Source: Lutibacter sp. Hel_I_33_5
GTDB taxonomy: Bacteria; Bacteroidota; Bacteroidia; Flavobacteriales; Flavobacteriaceae
DNA length: 64,000 bases
Assembly: GCF_007827455.1 (NCBI RefSeq)
Contig: NZ_VISM01000001.1
Span: 1,403,501-1,467,500 of the forward strand
Direction of reading: 5' to 3'
The position numbers and the translations under genes were made by a program. Every line of letters starts with the position of its first letter. The first letter of the stretch is position 1. Of this stretch, positions 17,390-26,582 are shown one piece after another. The notes below the pieces were generated by a model that ran no database searches, had not been told where the DNA came from, and was given only the letters and a program-made list of their open reading frames with translations.

Positions 17390-18447
17390 TAATCTATTGA
17401 TTTAGTTTTAATCGCTTTTACAGCTAACTTACAACATAATTCTGCAGCTTTATTTAGGTTTGCAAAACGTGGATCTGTTGTTAATCCTTTAGAATATCTA
17501 AAATAAATTTGTTGTGCTATGACCGCAATTTTAAATAAACCAAAAGCATAATAAAAAATTAAATTATCTACATTTCTCCCTGATTTTTCAGCATATAATT
17601 GAGCAATTTCACTTCTAATAGGATTTCCTTCAAAAATAGTTGGAGACGGTATTCCTTGCTTCACAAAATCATGATCTGTAGCTACTGTCCAATATCCTAA
17701 AGAAGTACCTAAATCCATTAAAGGATCTCCTAAAGTTGCCATTTCCCAATCTAAAACAGCAGAAACTTCTTGCCATGAATCATCCATAAAAACAATATTA
17801 TCATATTTAAAATCGTTATGAATTAAGCAATGATCATATTTTTTAGGTTGATGTTCTTTCATCCATTTCATTACAATTTCCGCTTCTGGATATTCATCGG
17901 TTTTTGCCTTTAAATATTGTTTTCCCCAGTTTGTAACTTGTCTTTCTACATATCCTTCAGGTTTCCCTAAATCACCTAACCCTATTGCTTTATAATCTAT
18001 AGCATGTAATTCTACTAAAGTGTCTAGCCAAGAATTTGCAATTGTTTTATACTCTGATGATGAAATATTTCTTTTATGAGCTTCTTTATAATTTAAGATG
18101 ATGCCTTCTACTTTTTCCATGATATAAAAATCACTTCCTAAAATAGATTCATCATCACAAAAAACATACATTTTTGGAACTTTGGAAAATGCTTTTATAA
18201 CACCACTTTGCACTTTGAATTCACGACTCATATCATGACCTCTCTTAATTGCTCCTTTGGGCGGTTTTCTTAAAACAAATTCTTTATTTTCTATTTTTAA
18301 TAAATACGTAAGATTCGAAAATCCGTGTGTGAATTGTTCTACAATCAAATCACTTTCTGTAGAATTAATAATGTTACTTTCTTGCAGAAATTTCTTCAGC
18401 AGAACTTCATTTAATTCTTCCCCTTTTCTTACTTTTTGATTACTCAT
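17389..18447 (-). CDS. APH-type phosphotransferase (LvaA / ACAD10-11 kinase-domain family)
   Basis: The 352-residue protein has the aminoglycoside-phosphotransferase fold: FVLRKPP with the ATP-binding lysine, catalytic loop H210-N-D212-FKYDN217, and metal motif D233-WE in AVLDWEMATLGDPLMDLG. This subfamily is joined to an acyl-CoA dehydrogenase domain in human ACAD10/11, and stands alone as LvaA in Pseudomonas, where it phosphorylates the 4-hydroxyl of 4-hydroxyacyl-CoA. Adjacent encoding with an ACAD10/11-type dehydrogenase, one base away, supports the same role. An antibiotic-resistance role is unlikely in this setting. Confidence 0.9.
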   Translation of the reverse strand: MSNQKVRKGEELNEVLLKKFLQESNIINSTESDLIVEQFTHGFSNLTYLLKIENKEFVLRKPPKGAIKRGHDMSREFKVQSGVIKAFSKVPKMYVFCDDESILGSDFYIMEKVEGIILNYKEAHKRNISSSEYKTIANSWLDTLVELHAIDYKAIGLGDLGKPEGYVERQVTNWGKQYLKAKTDEYPEAEIVMKWMKEHQPKKYDHCLIHNDFKYDNIVFMDDSWQEVSAVLDWEMATLGDPLMDLGTSLGYWTVATDHDFVKQGIPSPTIFEGNPIRSEIAQLYAEKSGRNVDNLIFYYAFGLFKIAVIAQQIYFRYSKGLTTDPRFANLNKAAELCCKLAVKAIKTKSID

Positions 18448-18448
18448 C

Positions 18449-19666
18449 TTAATTACTTCCGTATTTTTTAATACAACTTTTTCCTAGTTGATACATATGT
18501 ACTTCATCGGGTCCATCTGCTAAACGCAACATTCTTGCAATTGCAAAATAATGTGGCAAATACGTATCTGGACCAACACCTTTTCCTCCAAAAATCTGCA
18601 TCGCTCTATCAATAACTTTCAAAGCCATATTAGGCGCAACAATTTTTATCATCGCAATTAAATCTTTAGCCTCTTTATTGCCTAGTTTATCCATTTTATC
18701 AGCAGCAGAAAGTGTTAACAAACGAGCTTGTTCAATTTCACATTGTGATTTTGCAATTTCATGACGAATACTACTATAATCATAAAACTTTTTACCGAAA
18801 GTTTCTCTTTCTAAAGTTCTTTTAGACATCATTTCTAATGCGTATTGAGCCATTCCTACCAAACGCATACAATGATGAATTCTTCCTGGTCCTAAACGGC
18901 CTTGCGCAATTTCGAAACCTCTCCCTTCTCCTAAAATTAAATTCTCTTTTGGAACTCTAACATTGGTTAATTGAATTTCTGCATGTCCTTCTGGAGAATC
19001 ATAAAAGCCTAAAACAGAAAGCGGCCTAATCACTTCTAACCCTGGAGTATCCATAGGCACCAAAACCATACTTTGTTGTTGATGTCTGTTCGCATTAACA
19101 TCCGTTTTTCCCATAACAATAGCCACCTTGCAATGAGGATCCATTGCGCCTGAAGACCACCATTTTCGCCCATTTATCACATATTCATCTCCTTCTAAAA
19201 CAATTGAAGTTTCAATATTTGTAGCATCTGATGAAGCTACTTGAGGTTCTGTCATTAAAAAAGCAGAACGAATTTCGCCATTCATTAAAGGTGTTAACCA
19301 TTTATTTTTTTGAGCTTCATTTCCGTATTTTGCTAATACTTCCATGTTTCCTGTATCTGGAGCAGAACAGTTAAAAATTTCTGAAATCCAGATTTTTTTA
19401 CCCATTATCTCTGCTAAAGAAGCATATTCTAAATTGGTTAACCCTGGACTTAAATCACCATAATCTTTTGGAAGAAACAAATTCCATAAATCAGCTTCTT
19501 TTGCTTTTTGTTTTAACATTTCCGTTTTAGGAAAACGTTTCCACATATTTTTTTGATCACTTTGAAAAGCTATAAATTCGTTTTCTATTGGCACAATATG
19601 TTCTTCAATAAAACTATTCAGTTTTTTCTGTAATTCTTTTGTTTTATTTGAGTAATTAAAGTCCAT
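18449..19666 (-). CDS. Acyl-CoA dehydrogenase, ACAD10/11 (LvaC) type
   Basis: The 405-residue protein has the FAD-dependent acyl-CoA dehydrogenase pattern: [48 protein letters not shown] and QIFGGKGVG. The C-terminal motif [13 protein letters not shown] is the form typical of ACAD10/11 enzymes, which eliminate phosphate from 4-phosphoacyl-CoA, rather than the YEGTNE form of ordinary dehydrogenases. The paired kinase gene downstream fits. Cytosolic. Assignment to 4-hydroxy acid breakdown is inference from motif and neighbours. Confidence 0.92.
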   Translation of the reverse strand: MDFNYSNKTKELQKKLNSFIEEHIVPIENEFIAFQSDQKNMWKRFPKTEMLKQKAKEADLWNLFLPKDYGDLSPGLTNLEYASLAEIMGKKIWISEIFNCSAPDTGNMEVLAKYGNEAQKNKWLTPLMNGEIRSAFLMTEPQVASSDATNIETSIVLEGDEYVINGRKWWSSGAMDPHCKVAIVMGKTDVNANRHQQQSMVLVPMDTPGLEVIRPLSVLGFYDSPEGHAEIQLTNVRVPKENLILGEGRGFEIAQGRLGPGRIHHCMRLVGMAQYALEMMSKRTLERETFGKKFYDYSSIRHEIAKSQCEIEQARLLTLSAADKMDKLGNKEAKDLIAMIKIVAPNMALKVIDRAMQIFGGKGVGPDTYLPHYFAIARMLRLADGPDEVHMYQLGKSCIKKYGSN

Positions 19667-19681
19667 AATTTTATCTAAGTT

Positions 19682-20455
19682 TTATCCAGCAATCATATAA
19701 CCACCATCAGCAGTATAAACTCCCCCAGTCATATAATTTCCAGCATCTGAAGCTAACAAGCAAGCTAAGCCTACCATTTCTTCTGGCATTCCCATTCTTG
19801 CACTTGGTAAAGATTTTTCAATCTTACCTAATATTTTTTCATTTTGCCACAAAGCTGCACTGAATTTTGTTTTAATCAATCCTGGGCAAATAGCATTTGC
19901 TTTTACACCATATTGCCCCCATTCTTTTGCCTGATTTTTAGTCAACATTAAAATAGCGGCTTTACTGGTACTATAAATCCCTAATCCAAAACCAGGAGTT
20001 AAGGCTTCAACTGAAGCAATATTAATAATACTTCCATTTTTATTTGCTTGAAAATGTGGTAGCACTAAATTTGATAAAGACCAAGGTGCTTTTACATTTA
20101 CATCCATAATTTTATCAAAAATTGCAGGATTTACATCTTCAATAGGTCCAAAAACTGGATTGATTGCAGCATTATTTACTAAAACATCAATTCGTCCAAA
20201 AGCTTCAATTGTTTTATCAATTAAATTTTTACGCTGCTCTTCTTTCCCTATATGACAAGCAATTCCAACTGCTTTTAATCCTTCTGTTATAAATTCTTTT
20301 ACAACTTCATCACATGCTTCTTGACTTCTACTCGAAATTACAACTTGTACTCCTTGTTCCGCTAATCCTTTAGCAATAGCTTTCCCAATTCCTTTACTAG
20401 AACCAGTGATAATTGCTACTTTATTTTCTAAATTAAATTGTTCTTTTATATGCAT
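19682..20455 (-). CDS. SDR family oxidoreductase (second gene of acyl-CoA operon)
   Basis: A 257-residue short-chain dehydrogenase with cofactor motif TGSSKGIGKAIAKGLAEQG, NNAAINP, a catalytic serine in NIASVEA, YSTSKAA and the closing MTGGVYTADGGYM. Its start overlaps the stop of the large acyl-CoA dehydrogenase gene by one base (TAATG). It differs clearly from the SDR at the end of the operon, so the two probably use different intermediates, for example a 3-hydroxyacyl-CoA and a 4-keto/4-hydroxy acid. Confidence 0.92.
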   Translation of the reverse strand: MHIKEQFNLENKVAIITGSSKGIGKAIAKGLAEQGVQVVISSRSQEACDEVVKEFITEGLKAVGIACHIGKEEQRKNLIDKTIEAFGRIDVLVNNAAINPVFGPIEDVNPAIFDKIMDVNVKAPWSLSNLVLPHFQANKNGSIINIASVEALTPGFGLGIYSTSKAAILMLTKNQAKEWGQYGVKANAICPGLIKTKFSAALWQNEKILGKIEKSLPSARMGMPEEMVGLACLLASDAGNYMTGGVYTADGGYMIAG

Positions 20456-22269
20456 TATAAAATATATTCTTTGTCTTTTTTGATGGTTACTACTTCATCG
20501 CTCATTAAAGATTCTGCTAAAGAATTTGTTTTAGGAACTTCATATTTAAAGTAAAATTTCATGGTATGAATTTTACTTTCGTAAAAAATTTCAGAATACT
20601 TTCTATTAGAATTATTCAATTCATTTTTAGCATCAACAGCCATTTCTAACCATAACCAACCTAAAACAACAATACTTAAATATTCCATAAATAAATTAGC
20701 ATCTGCTAAATAACGTTCGTAATTTCCTTTCATAGCAAAAGGCATTAAATGTCCTAAAACTTTTTGAGAAAGTTTTAATTTATCACCTAAAACTGCTGCA
20801 TATTTTTTTAGCTCTTCATCATTAGATGCTAATTGAATTGTTTGCATAATTTCTGCAGCCAATAATTCTAATGCTTTTCCATTTTGCATTGGTACTTTTC
20901 TACCCAATAAATCTTGAGACTGTATACCTGTTGTCCCTTCATACAAAGCAGAAATTCTAATATCTCTATAATATTGTTGCAACGTGAAATCGGTACAAAA
21001 ACCATATCCACCAAGAACTTGCAAGCCATTATCTACCGATTCTGCACCAGCTTCTGAAGGGAAAGTTTTTACAATTGGAATTATCATTTCTAACAGTAAA
21101 TTGTACTTTTCTTTTTCTTCTTTTGATGTTGCTGTAGAAATTATATCATGATATTTTGATGCTAAAAACACCAAACTTAAAGACCCTTCTGCTATTGATT
21201 TTTGTAACAATAACATCCTTCTTACATCTGGATGTTCTATAATTAAACTCTGTTTTTCGGTTGGATTTTTCTTTCCATCTGCAGTTAATTTTCTTCCTTG
21301 TGGTCTTTCATTTGCATATTGTAAAGAAGCTCTATAGGCTGCCATTGCAATTGCAGAAGCTCCTCTTCCAACTGCTATTCTTGCACCATTCATCATCAAA
21401 AACATTTGATTTAAACCTTTGTGCATTTCACCAACTAGCCAACCTCTACAATCATCAGTATCTCCAAAACCTAAGTGTGTTGTACAATATCCTCTTTGCC
21501 CCATTTTTTGAAAATCGGCAACAGTCATCACATCATTATATTCAAGAGTTCCATCTTCTTTAATTCTCTTTTTAGGAACAACAAACAAAGAAATTCCTTT
21601 AGTTCCTTTTGGAGCACCTTCAATTCTAGCTAATACTAAATGCACAAAATTATCTGCATATTGATGATCTCCTCCAGAAATAAAGATTTTTTGCCCCAAA
21701 ATTTTATAATAACCTTCATTAGTTGGTGTTGCTTTTGTTACTATATCTGAAAGCGAACTACCTGCTTGCGGCTCAGTTAAACACATGGTTCCTCCCCAAA
21801 CTCCAGACAACATATTTGGTACATATTTTTCCTTTAAACTATCACTTCCAAATTCTACAATTAATTCTGCAGAGCCTTGCGTTAAACTTGGATAACCTGG
21901 TAAATGATTGTTAGCAGCATCCATAATATAAACTGCTGCTTGGAGCGCTGAAAATGGGATTTGCAAACCTCCATCCTCATAATTAAAAGCACCAGCAATA
22001 ATACCCATCTCTCCAGATTTAAGCATTACTGTTTTTACTTGTTCATGAACAATTACGGTTCCATCTTTATGATATGCAGGAGTTTCATCCATTTCTTGAA
22101 AATATGGATACAACTCTCTATCAGAAAATTCTTTTATTGATTCAATAAATAGGTCTAAAGATTCCAAATCGTGATCTTGAAATCGTTCTCTTGTCAATAA
22201 ATCTTCTAATCTGTGAATATCATAAAGTATGTATTTAAGTGTCTCTAGGTCTACATACTTTTTTGGCAT
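20455..22269 (-). CDS. Acyl-CoA dehydrogenase, large (about 600 aa) form with C-terminal extension
   Basis: This 604-residue protein belongs to the long acyl-CoA dehydrogenases with an extra C-terminal domain. Visible motifs are CLTEPQAGSSLSDI, YKILGQKIFISGGDHQYADN, LGGYGFCTDF, and the catalytic-region ALYEGTTGIQSQDLLGRK, in which the base-bearing Glu of YEGT is present. The C-terminal 130 residues form the helical extension. It is the first gene of the seven-gene operon and would carry out the alpha,beta-dehydrogenation of acyl-CoA. Its upstream region holds a strong palindrome and a promoter. Confidence 0.94.
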   Translation of the reverse strand: MPKKYVDLETLKYILYDIHRLEDLLTRERFQDHDLESLDLFIESIKEFSDRELYPYFQEMDETPAYHKDGTVIVHEQVKTVMLKSGEMGIIAGAFNYEDGGLQIPFSALQAAVYIMDAANNHLPGYPSLTQGSAELIVEFGSDSLKEKYVPNMLSGVWGGTMCLTEPQAGSSLSDIVTKATPTNEGYYKILGQKIFISGGDHQYADNFVHLVLARIEGAPKGTKGISLFVVPKKRIKEDGTLEYNDVMTVADFQKMGQRGYCTTHLGFGDTDDCRGWLVGEMHKGLNQMFLMMNGARIAVGRGASAIAMAAYRASLQYANERPQGRKLTADGKKNPTEKQSLIIEHPDVRRMLLLQKSIAEGSLSLVFLASKYHDIISTATSKEEKEKYNLLLEMIIPIVKTFPSEAGAESVDNGLQVLGGYGFCTDFTLQQYYRDIRISALYEGTTGIQSQDLLGRKVPMQNGKALELLAAEIMQTIQLASNDEELKKYAAVLGDKLKLSQKVLGHLMPFAMKGNYERYLADANLFMEYLSIVVLGWLWLEMAVDAKNELNNSNRKYSEIFYESKIHTMKFYFKYEVPKTNSLAESLMSDEVVTIKKDKEYIL

Positions 22270-22282
22270 CTGATATAATTTA

Positions 22283-22317
22283 AGTTGATTTTAAATTTTG
22301 AGCAGCTCTGTTTTCAC
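22283..22317 (-). pseudogene. Decayed copy of the merR 3' end in the acyl-CoA operon leader
   Basis: These 35 bases match the end of merR (22443-22477) at 30 of 35 positions, on the same strand and exactly 160 bases away. On the minus strand the copy reads VKTELLKI, stop, NQL, against VKAELLKIKNQL at the true MerR C terminus. The match stops at both ends, so it is a short duplicated tail. Confidence 0.5.
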
Positions 22318-22330
22318 TGACTTTGCCTTC

Positions 22331-22338
22331 CAAATATA
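22331..22338 (-). promoter_or_regulatory. -7 promoter box of the acyl-CoA operon
   Basis: Reads TATATTTG on the minus strand. It is 61 bases before the ATG of the first operon gene and lies just downstream of the 18-bp palindrome. Confidence 0.55.
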
Positions 22339-22346
22339 ACAAAAAT

Positions 22347-22364
22347 TATTATGCATGCATAATA
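22347..22364. promoter_or_regulatory. 18-bp perfect palindrome, putative operator of the acyl-CoA operon
   Basis: TATTATGCATGCATAATA is identical to its reverse complement over 18 bases. It occupies the spacer and -33 area upstream of the -7 box at 22331-22338. A repressor bound here would block RNA polymerase. TetR-family fatty-acid regulators use sites of this size, but no such gene is in the window. Confidence 0.55.
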
Positions 22365-22438
22365 TATTGAACTTTGGTTTTTATCAAACAAAAACTATTT
22401 TACAATATAATTGCAAGAAAAAAATACAAAGGATAAGC

Positions 22439-22768
22439 TTATAGTTGATTTTTAATTTTGAGAAGTTCTGCTTTTACAAGCTCTAATCGACTTATAATAT
22501 CATGATTATCTATAACCTGATTTGGGTTTTTCTTCAACTTTTGCTTTGCTCCATCTAAAGTAAAACCTCGCTCTTTAACTAAATTATAAATTAGTTTAAA
22601 ATTTGCAATATCATCGGGGGTAAATAATCGATTTCCTTTAGCGTTTTTTTTAGGTTTGATGATGTCAAACTCTTTTTCCCAAAAACGTATTAAAGAAGTG
22701 TTTACAGAAAAGGCTTTGGCTACTTCTCCAATTTTATAATATCTTTTTTCTGGTAAATCTATATACAT
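22439..22768 (-). CDS. MerR family transcriptional regulator
   Basis: A 109-residue protein with an N-terminal MerR winged helix: YYKIGEVAKAFSVNTSLIRFWEKEF, then the wing GNRLFTPDDIANFKLIYNLVKERGFTLDGAKQKL, and a short coiled-coil dimer helix. No C-terminal ligand domain or sensor cysteine is present, as in the minimal MerR proteins of flavobacteria. It starts 9 bases after the M23 peptidase gene and is probably co-transcribed with it. Its 3' end has a decayed copy upstream of the acyl-CoA operon. Confidence 0.92.
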   Translation of the reverse strand: MYIDLPEKRYYKIGEVAKAFSVNTSLIRFWEKEFDIIKPKKNAKGNRLFTPDDIANFKLIYNLVKERGFTLDGAKQKLKKNPNQVIDNHDIISRLELVKAELLKIKNQL

Positions 22769-22777
22769 ACTTGCAAG

Positions 22778-23743
22778 TTAATCAAAAGATTGACTTTCTT
22801 CGGATGTTTTTTGTAAAGAGGCAAACTCTTCTGGAGTTAAATCTCCATAATAAAAATTAATAGGATTTAATGCTCTATCATTTTTATGCACCTCATAATG
22901 TAAATGTGAAGAAACCGATAAACCTGTATTACCAACAAATCCAATAACATCACCTCTTTTTACTTTAGCTCCCTTTCTAACATTGGTATTTTTCATGTGT
23001 GCATAAATGGTTTTATACCCATATCCATGACTGATATACACAACATTACCGTAAGTTGCACTTCGTTCTGATCTGATCACTATTCCGTTTCCAGACGCAT
23101 GAATAGGCGTTCCTAAAGGCGCAGTAAAATCCATCCCTTTATGAAACTTATTAATTTTTAAGATAGGATGCATTCTCCATTTATACCCAGAAGCAACAGA
23201 GGTTAAATCTTCTTTCTTTACAGGAAGAATTGCTGGAATTGATGCCAACATATTTTCCTTTTCTTTGGCTAATGCAACTATTTCATCTAATGATTTTGAT
23301 TGTACAACTAATTGTTTAGACAAAATATCCAACTCTTTTGTTGCGTTTTTAATCATTTTAGAATTATCAAATCCATCTAAATATTTATATCTATTCACAC
23401 CTCCAAAACCTGCTTTTCGTTGTTCTTCAGGAATCGGATTAGCTTCAAAATAAGATCTATAGATATTATTATCTCTTTCTTGTAATTGACCCAGTATTTC
23501 TGAGTTCTCTTGCATACGTATATTCAACAAATCGTAATGCAGTTTTAAATTCTCTAGTTCTCGTTGTTGCGCTCTTTCATTTGGCGACATCAAAAACTGA
23601 CTAAAACCAACAAAACCGAAGAAAGCTATTAGTAAAACAGCAATTGCACTAAAAAGCAATTTCCTATAAAAATAGCTTTTCTTTACCGTAATTTTTCTAT
23701 ACGATAACGTTTCTGGGTCATAATAATATTTTACTTTCGCCAT
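22778..23743 (-). CDS. M23 family metallopeptidase (membrane-anchored)
   Basis: A 321-residue cell-wall peptidase: an N-terminal membrane segment near residues 28-50, a coiled-coil region, and a C-terminal LytM/M23 domain with the metal-binding pattern FHKGMDFTAPLGTPI and SHLHYEVHKND (the HxH ligand motif). The catalytic HxH and the H...D pair are intact, so it is probably an active endopeptidase or a close relative acting on periplasmic peptidoglycan. A box TACATTTA lies five bases before its ATG on the minus strand. It is divergent from alaS. Confidence 0.93.
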   Translation of the reverse strand: MAKVKYYYDPETLSYRKITVKKSYFYRKLLFSAIAVLLIAFFGFVGFSQFLMSPNERAQQRELENLKLHYDLLNIRMQENSEILGQLQERDNNIYRSYFEANPIPEEQRKAGFGGVNRYKYLDGFDNSKMIKNATKELDILSKQLVVQSKSLDEIVALAKEKENMLASIPAILPVKKEDLTSVASGYKWRMHPILKINKFHKGMDFTAPLGTPIHASGNGIVIRSERSATYGNVVYISHGYGYKTIYAHMKNTNVRKGAKVKRGDVIGFVGNTGLSVSSHLHYEVHKNDRALNPINFYYGDLTPEEFASLQKTSEESQSFD

Positions 23744-23895
23744 AGGAGTAAATGTACTATTTTTGTGTATTCTAATACTATTTTTTTCAGAGGGTAATCT
23801 GTATTAGAACTCACGAATTTACAAAATGTTTTAGAACTACTTTTTTAAATTAGTTTTTTAATGATAAATTAACATTGTTTCAAACGAAAAAACGG

Positions 23896-26508
23896 ATGAA
23901 ATCTCAAGATATAAGAGCTGAATTTTTAAACTTTTACAAATCTAAAAAACATAGCATTGTGCCTTCTGCACCAATGGTTTTAAAAGATGACCCAACCTTA
24001 ATGTTTACCAATTCTGGGATGGCTCCTTTTAAAGAATTTTTCTTAGGAAATGCTACTCCAAAAAACACAAGAATTACCGATTCGCAAAAATGTTTACGTG
24101 TTTCTGGTAAACATAACGATTTGGAAGAAGTTGGTTATGACACCTATCATCATACCATGTTTGAAATGCTAGGAAACTGGAGTTTTGGCGATTATTTTAA
24201 AAAAGAAGCAATTGATTGGGCTTGGGAATTGTTAACAGAAGTTTTTAAAATACCTAAAGACATCTTATACGTTACTGTTTTTGAAGGTGATAAAAAAGAC
24301 GGCACAAAATTAGACAAAGAAGCATATGATTACTGGAAAAAAATTATTCCAGAAGATAGAATTTTAACAGGTAATAAAAAAGATAATTTCTGGGAAATGG
24401 GTGAGCAAGGACCTTGTGGCCCCTGTTCTGAAATCCATGTAGATATTCGTTCGAAAGAAGAAAAAGCTAAAATTGATGGTAAAACATTAATAAATGAAGA
24501 CCACCCACAAGTTGTAGAAATCTGGAACTTGGTTTTTATGCAGTATAATAGAAAAGCAAACGGTTCTCTAGAAGATTTACCAAATAAGCATATTGATACA
24601 GGTATGGGGTTTGAACGTTTATGTATGGTTTTACAAAACGTACAATCTAATTACGATACTGATGTTTTTACACCTTTAATTAGAGAAATTGAAACTATTA
24701 CAGGTGTTGATTATAATAAAAATAATGAAAATGATATTGCTATTAGAGTAATTGCAGATCATGTGAGAGCAGTTGCTTTTGCTATTGCAGATGGACAATT
24801 ACCAAGTAATACTGGAGCGGGATATGTCATCAGAAGAATTTTAAGAAGAGCTATTCGTTACGGGTTTACTTTTTTAAATCAAAAAGAACCTTTTATTTAT
24901 AAACTTACAGAAACATTAAGTCATCAAATGGGTGACGCATTTCCTGAAATCAAAAAACAAAACTCACTGATTCATAATGTAATTAGAGAAGAAGAAGCTT
25001 CTTTTTTAAGAACCTTAGATCAAGGTTTGTTATTATTAGATAAAGTTATTGAAGACACGAAAGAAAAAACGATTTCTGGTGTAAAAGCTTTTGAATTATA
25101 TGATACGTATGGTTTTCCTTTAGACTTAACGCAACTGATTGCAAGAGAAAAAGGATATTCAATAAATGAAGAAGAATTTAATGAAAGTATGAAAGCTCAA
25201 AAAGAGCGATCTAGAGCTGCATCTGCAAGTGAAACTGGAGATTGGGTTACTTTAATTGAAGATGAAACAGAAGAATTTGTTGGTTATGATACTTTATCTG
25301 TTGATGTAAAATTAACACGTTATAGAAAAGTTACCACTAAGAAAGTTGGTGAGTTATATCAACTCGTTTTTAACATGACTCCTTTTTATCCAGAAGGTGG
25401 TGGACAAGTTGGTGATAAAGGATATTTAGAAGATGCACACGGTGATGTTGTCTATATTTTAGACACTAAAAAAGAAAATAATGTCATTATTCATTTTGCT
25501 AAAAACTTACCAAAGCATCTCAACGAAATGTTTAAAGCTGTTGTAAATGATGAGTTTAGAAATTTATCAGCAAGTAACCATACTGCAACTCATTTATTAC
25601 ATCAAGCATTGCGAACTATTTTAGGTACGCATGTAGAGCAAAAAGGCTCGTTGGTAAATCCAAAGTATTTACGTTTCGATTTTTCTCATTTTTCTAAAGT
25701 TGATGCAGATCAACTACAAGAAATAGAAGAATTTGTAAATGCAAGAATTAGAGAAAATCTAGCATTAGTCGAGAAAAGAAACATCCCAATGCAACAAGCA
25801 ATTGACGATGGAGCCATGGCCTTATTTGGAGAAAAATATGGAGACAGTGTTAGAGCTATTCGTTTTGGACAATCTATAGAATTATGTGGAGGAACGCATG
25901 TACAACAAACTGGAGATATTTGGTATTTTAAAATAAAATCAGAAGGAGCTGTTGCAGCAGGAATTAGAAGAATTGAAGCTATCACCAATGTTGCTGTTGG
26001 CGATTATTTTGAAAGCATAGAAAAGGATTTTGTACAAGTAAAACAATTACTTAAAAACCCAAAAGATATTGCTAAATCTGTTACAAGTTTACAAGAAGAA
26101 AACACTGCTTTAAAAAAGCAAATTGAACAGCTTTTAAAAGATAAAGCAAAAAACTTATCAGGAGAAATAAAAAGTCAGCTACAAGAAATAAATGGAGTTC
26201 AGTTTTTAGCTGCTAAAGTAGATTTAGATCCTAACGGGATTAAAAATTTAGCGTTTGAAATTGGTAAAGAACATAAAAACCTATTCTTACTATTTGGTGC
26301 AGAAAATAATGGTAAAGCAATTTTAACCTGTTATGTTTCTAAAGAAATAGTGGAATCTAAAAATCTGAACGCAGGTACAATTGTTAGAGAATTAGGAAAA
26401 CATATTCAAGGTGGCGGTGGCGGACAAGCATTTTTTGCAACTGCGGGAGGTAAAAATCCAGCTGGGATTTCAAAAGCATTAGAGAGTGCAAAAGATTATT
26501 TAGATTAA
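23896..26508 (+). CDS. alaS: Alanine--tRNA ligase
   Basis: AlaRS charges tRNA-Ala. The 870-residue protein (from ATG 23896) has the class II catalytic core ([45 protein letters not shown]), the editing domain with metal ligands HTATH and CGGTH, and the C-terminal Ala-specific DHHA1 domain ending in [23 protein letters not shown] seven codons earlier is in frame, but [14 protein letters not shown] matches the usual AlaRS N terminus. Full length and apparently functional. Confidence 0.97.
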   Translation: MKSQDIRAEFLNFYKSKKHSIVPSAPMVLKDDPTLMFTNSGMAPFKEFFLGNATPKNTRITDSQKCLRVSGKHNDLEEVGYDTYHHTMFEMLGNWSFGDYFKKEAIDWAWELLTEVFKIPKDILYVTVFEGDKKDGTKLDKEAYDYWKKIIPEDRILTGNKKDNFWEMGEQGPCGPCSEIHVDIRSKEEKAKIDGKTLINEDHPQVVEIWNLVFMQYNRKANGSLEDLPNKHIDTGMGFERLCMVLQNVQSNYDTDVFTPLIREIETITGVDYNKNNENDIAIRVIADHVRAVAFAIADGQLPSNTGAGYVIRRILRRAIRYGFTFLNQKEPFIYKLTETLSHQMGDAFPEIKKQNSLIHNVIREEEASFLRTLDQGLLLLDKVIEDTKEKTISGVKAFELYDTYGFPLDLTQLIAREKGYSINEEEFNESMKAQKERSRAASASETGDWVTLIEDETEEFVGYDTLSVDVKLTRYRKVTTKKVGELYQLVFNMTPFYPEGGGQVGDKGYLEDAHGDVVYILDTKKENNVIIHFAKNLPKHLNEMFKAVVNDEFRNLSASNHTATHLLHQALRTILGTHVEQKGSLVNPKYLRFDFSHFSKVDADQLQEIEEFVNARIRENLALVEKRNIPMQQAIDDGAMALFGEKYGDSVRAIRFGQSIELCGGTHVQQTGDIWYFKIKSEGAVAAGIRRIEAITNVAVGDYFESIEKDFVQVKQLLKNPKDIAKSVTSLQEENTALKKQIEQLLKDKAKNLSGEIKSQLQEINGVQFLAAKVDLDPNGIKNLAFEIGKEHKNLFLLFGAENNGKAILTCYVSKEIVESKNLNAGTIVRELGKHIQGGGGGQAFFATAGGKNPAGISKALESAKDYLD

Positions 26509-26570
26509 ACTTTTTATAATATTCTTGGTCTAAAGTCTAAAATTACTCGAAATTGTTTCGTTTTATTTTA

Positions 26571-26578
26571 TATATTTA
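26571..26578 (+). promoter_or_regulatory. Possible -7 box of the DUF1800 gene, 4 nt before ATG
   Basis: TATATTTA differs from TAnnTTTG only in the last base and lies exactly four bases before the ATG at 26583, the same spacing as in several other genes of the window. Confidence 0.35.
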
Positions 26579-26582
26579 AACC

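Noticed and set aside
17389..18447. Antibiotic-resistance aminoglycoside phosphotransferase
   Set aside because: The fold is shared, but the gene is embedded in an acyl-CoA operon and paired with an ACAD10/11-type dehydrogenase.
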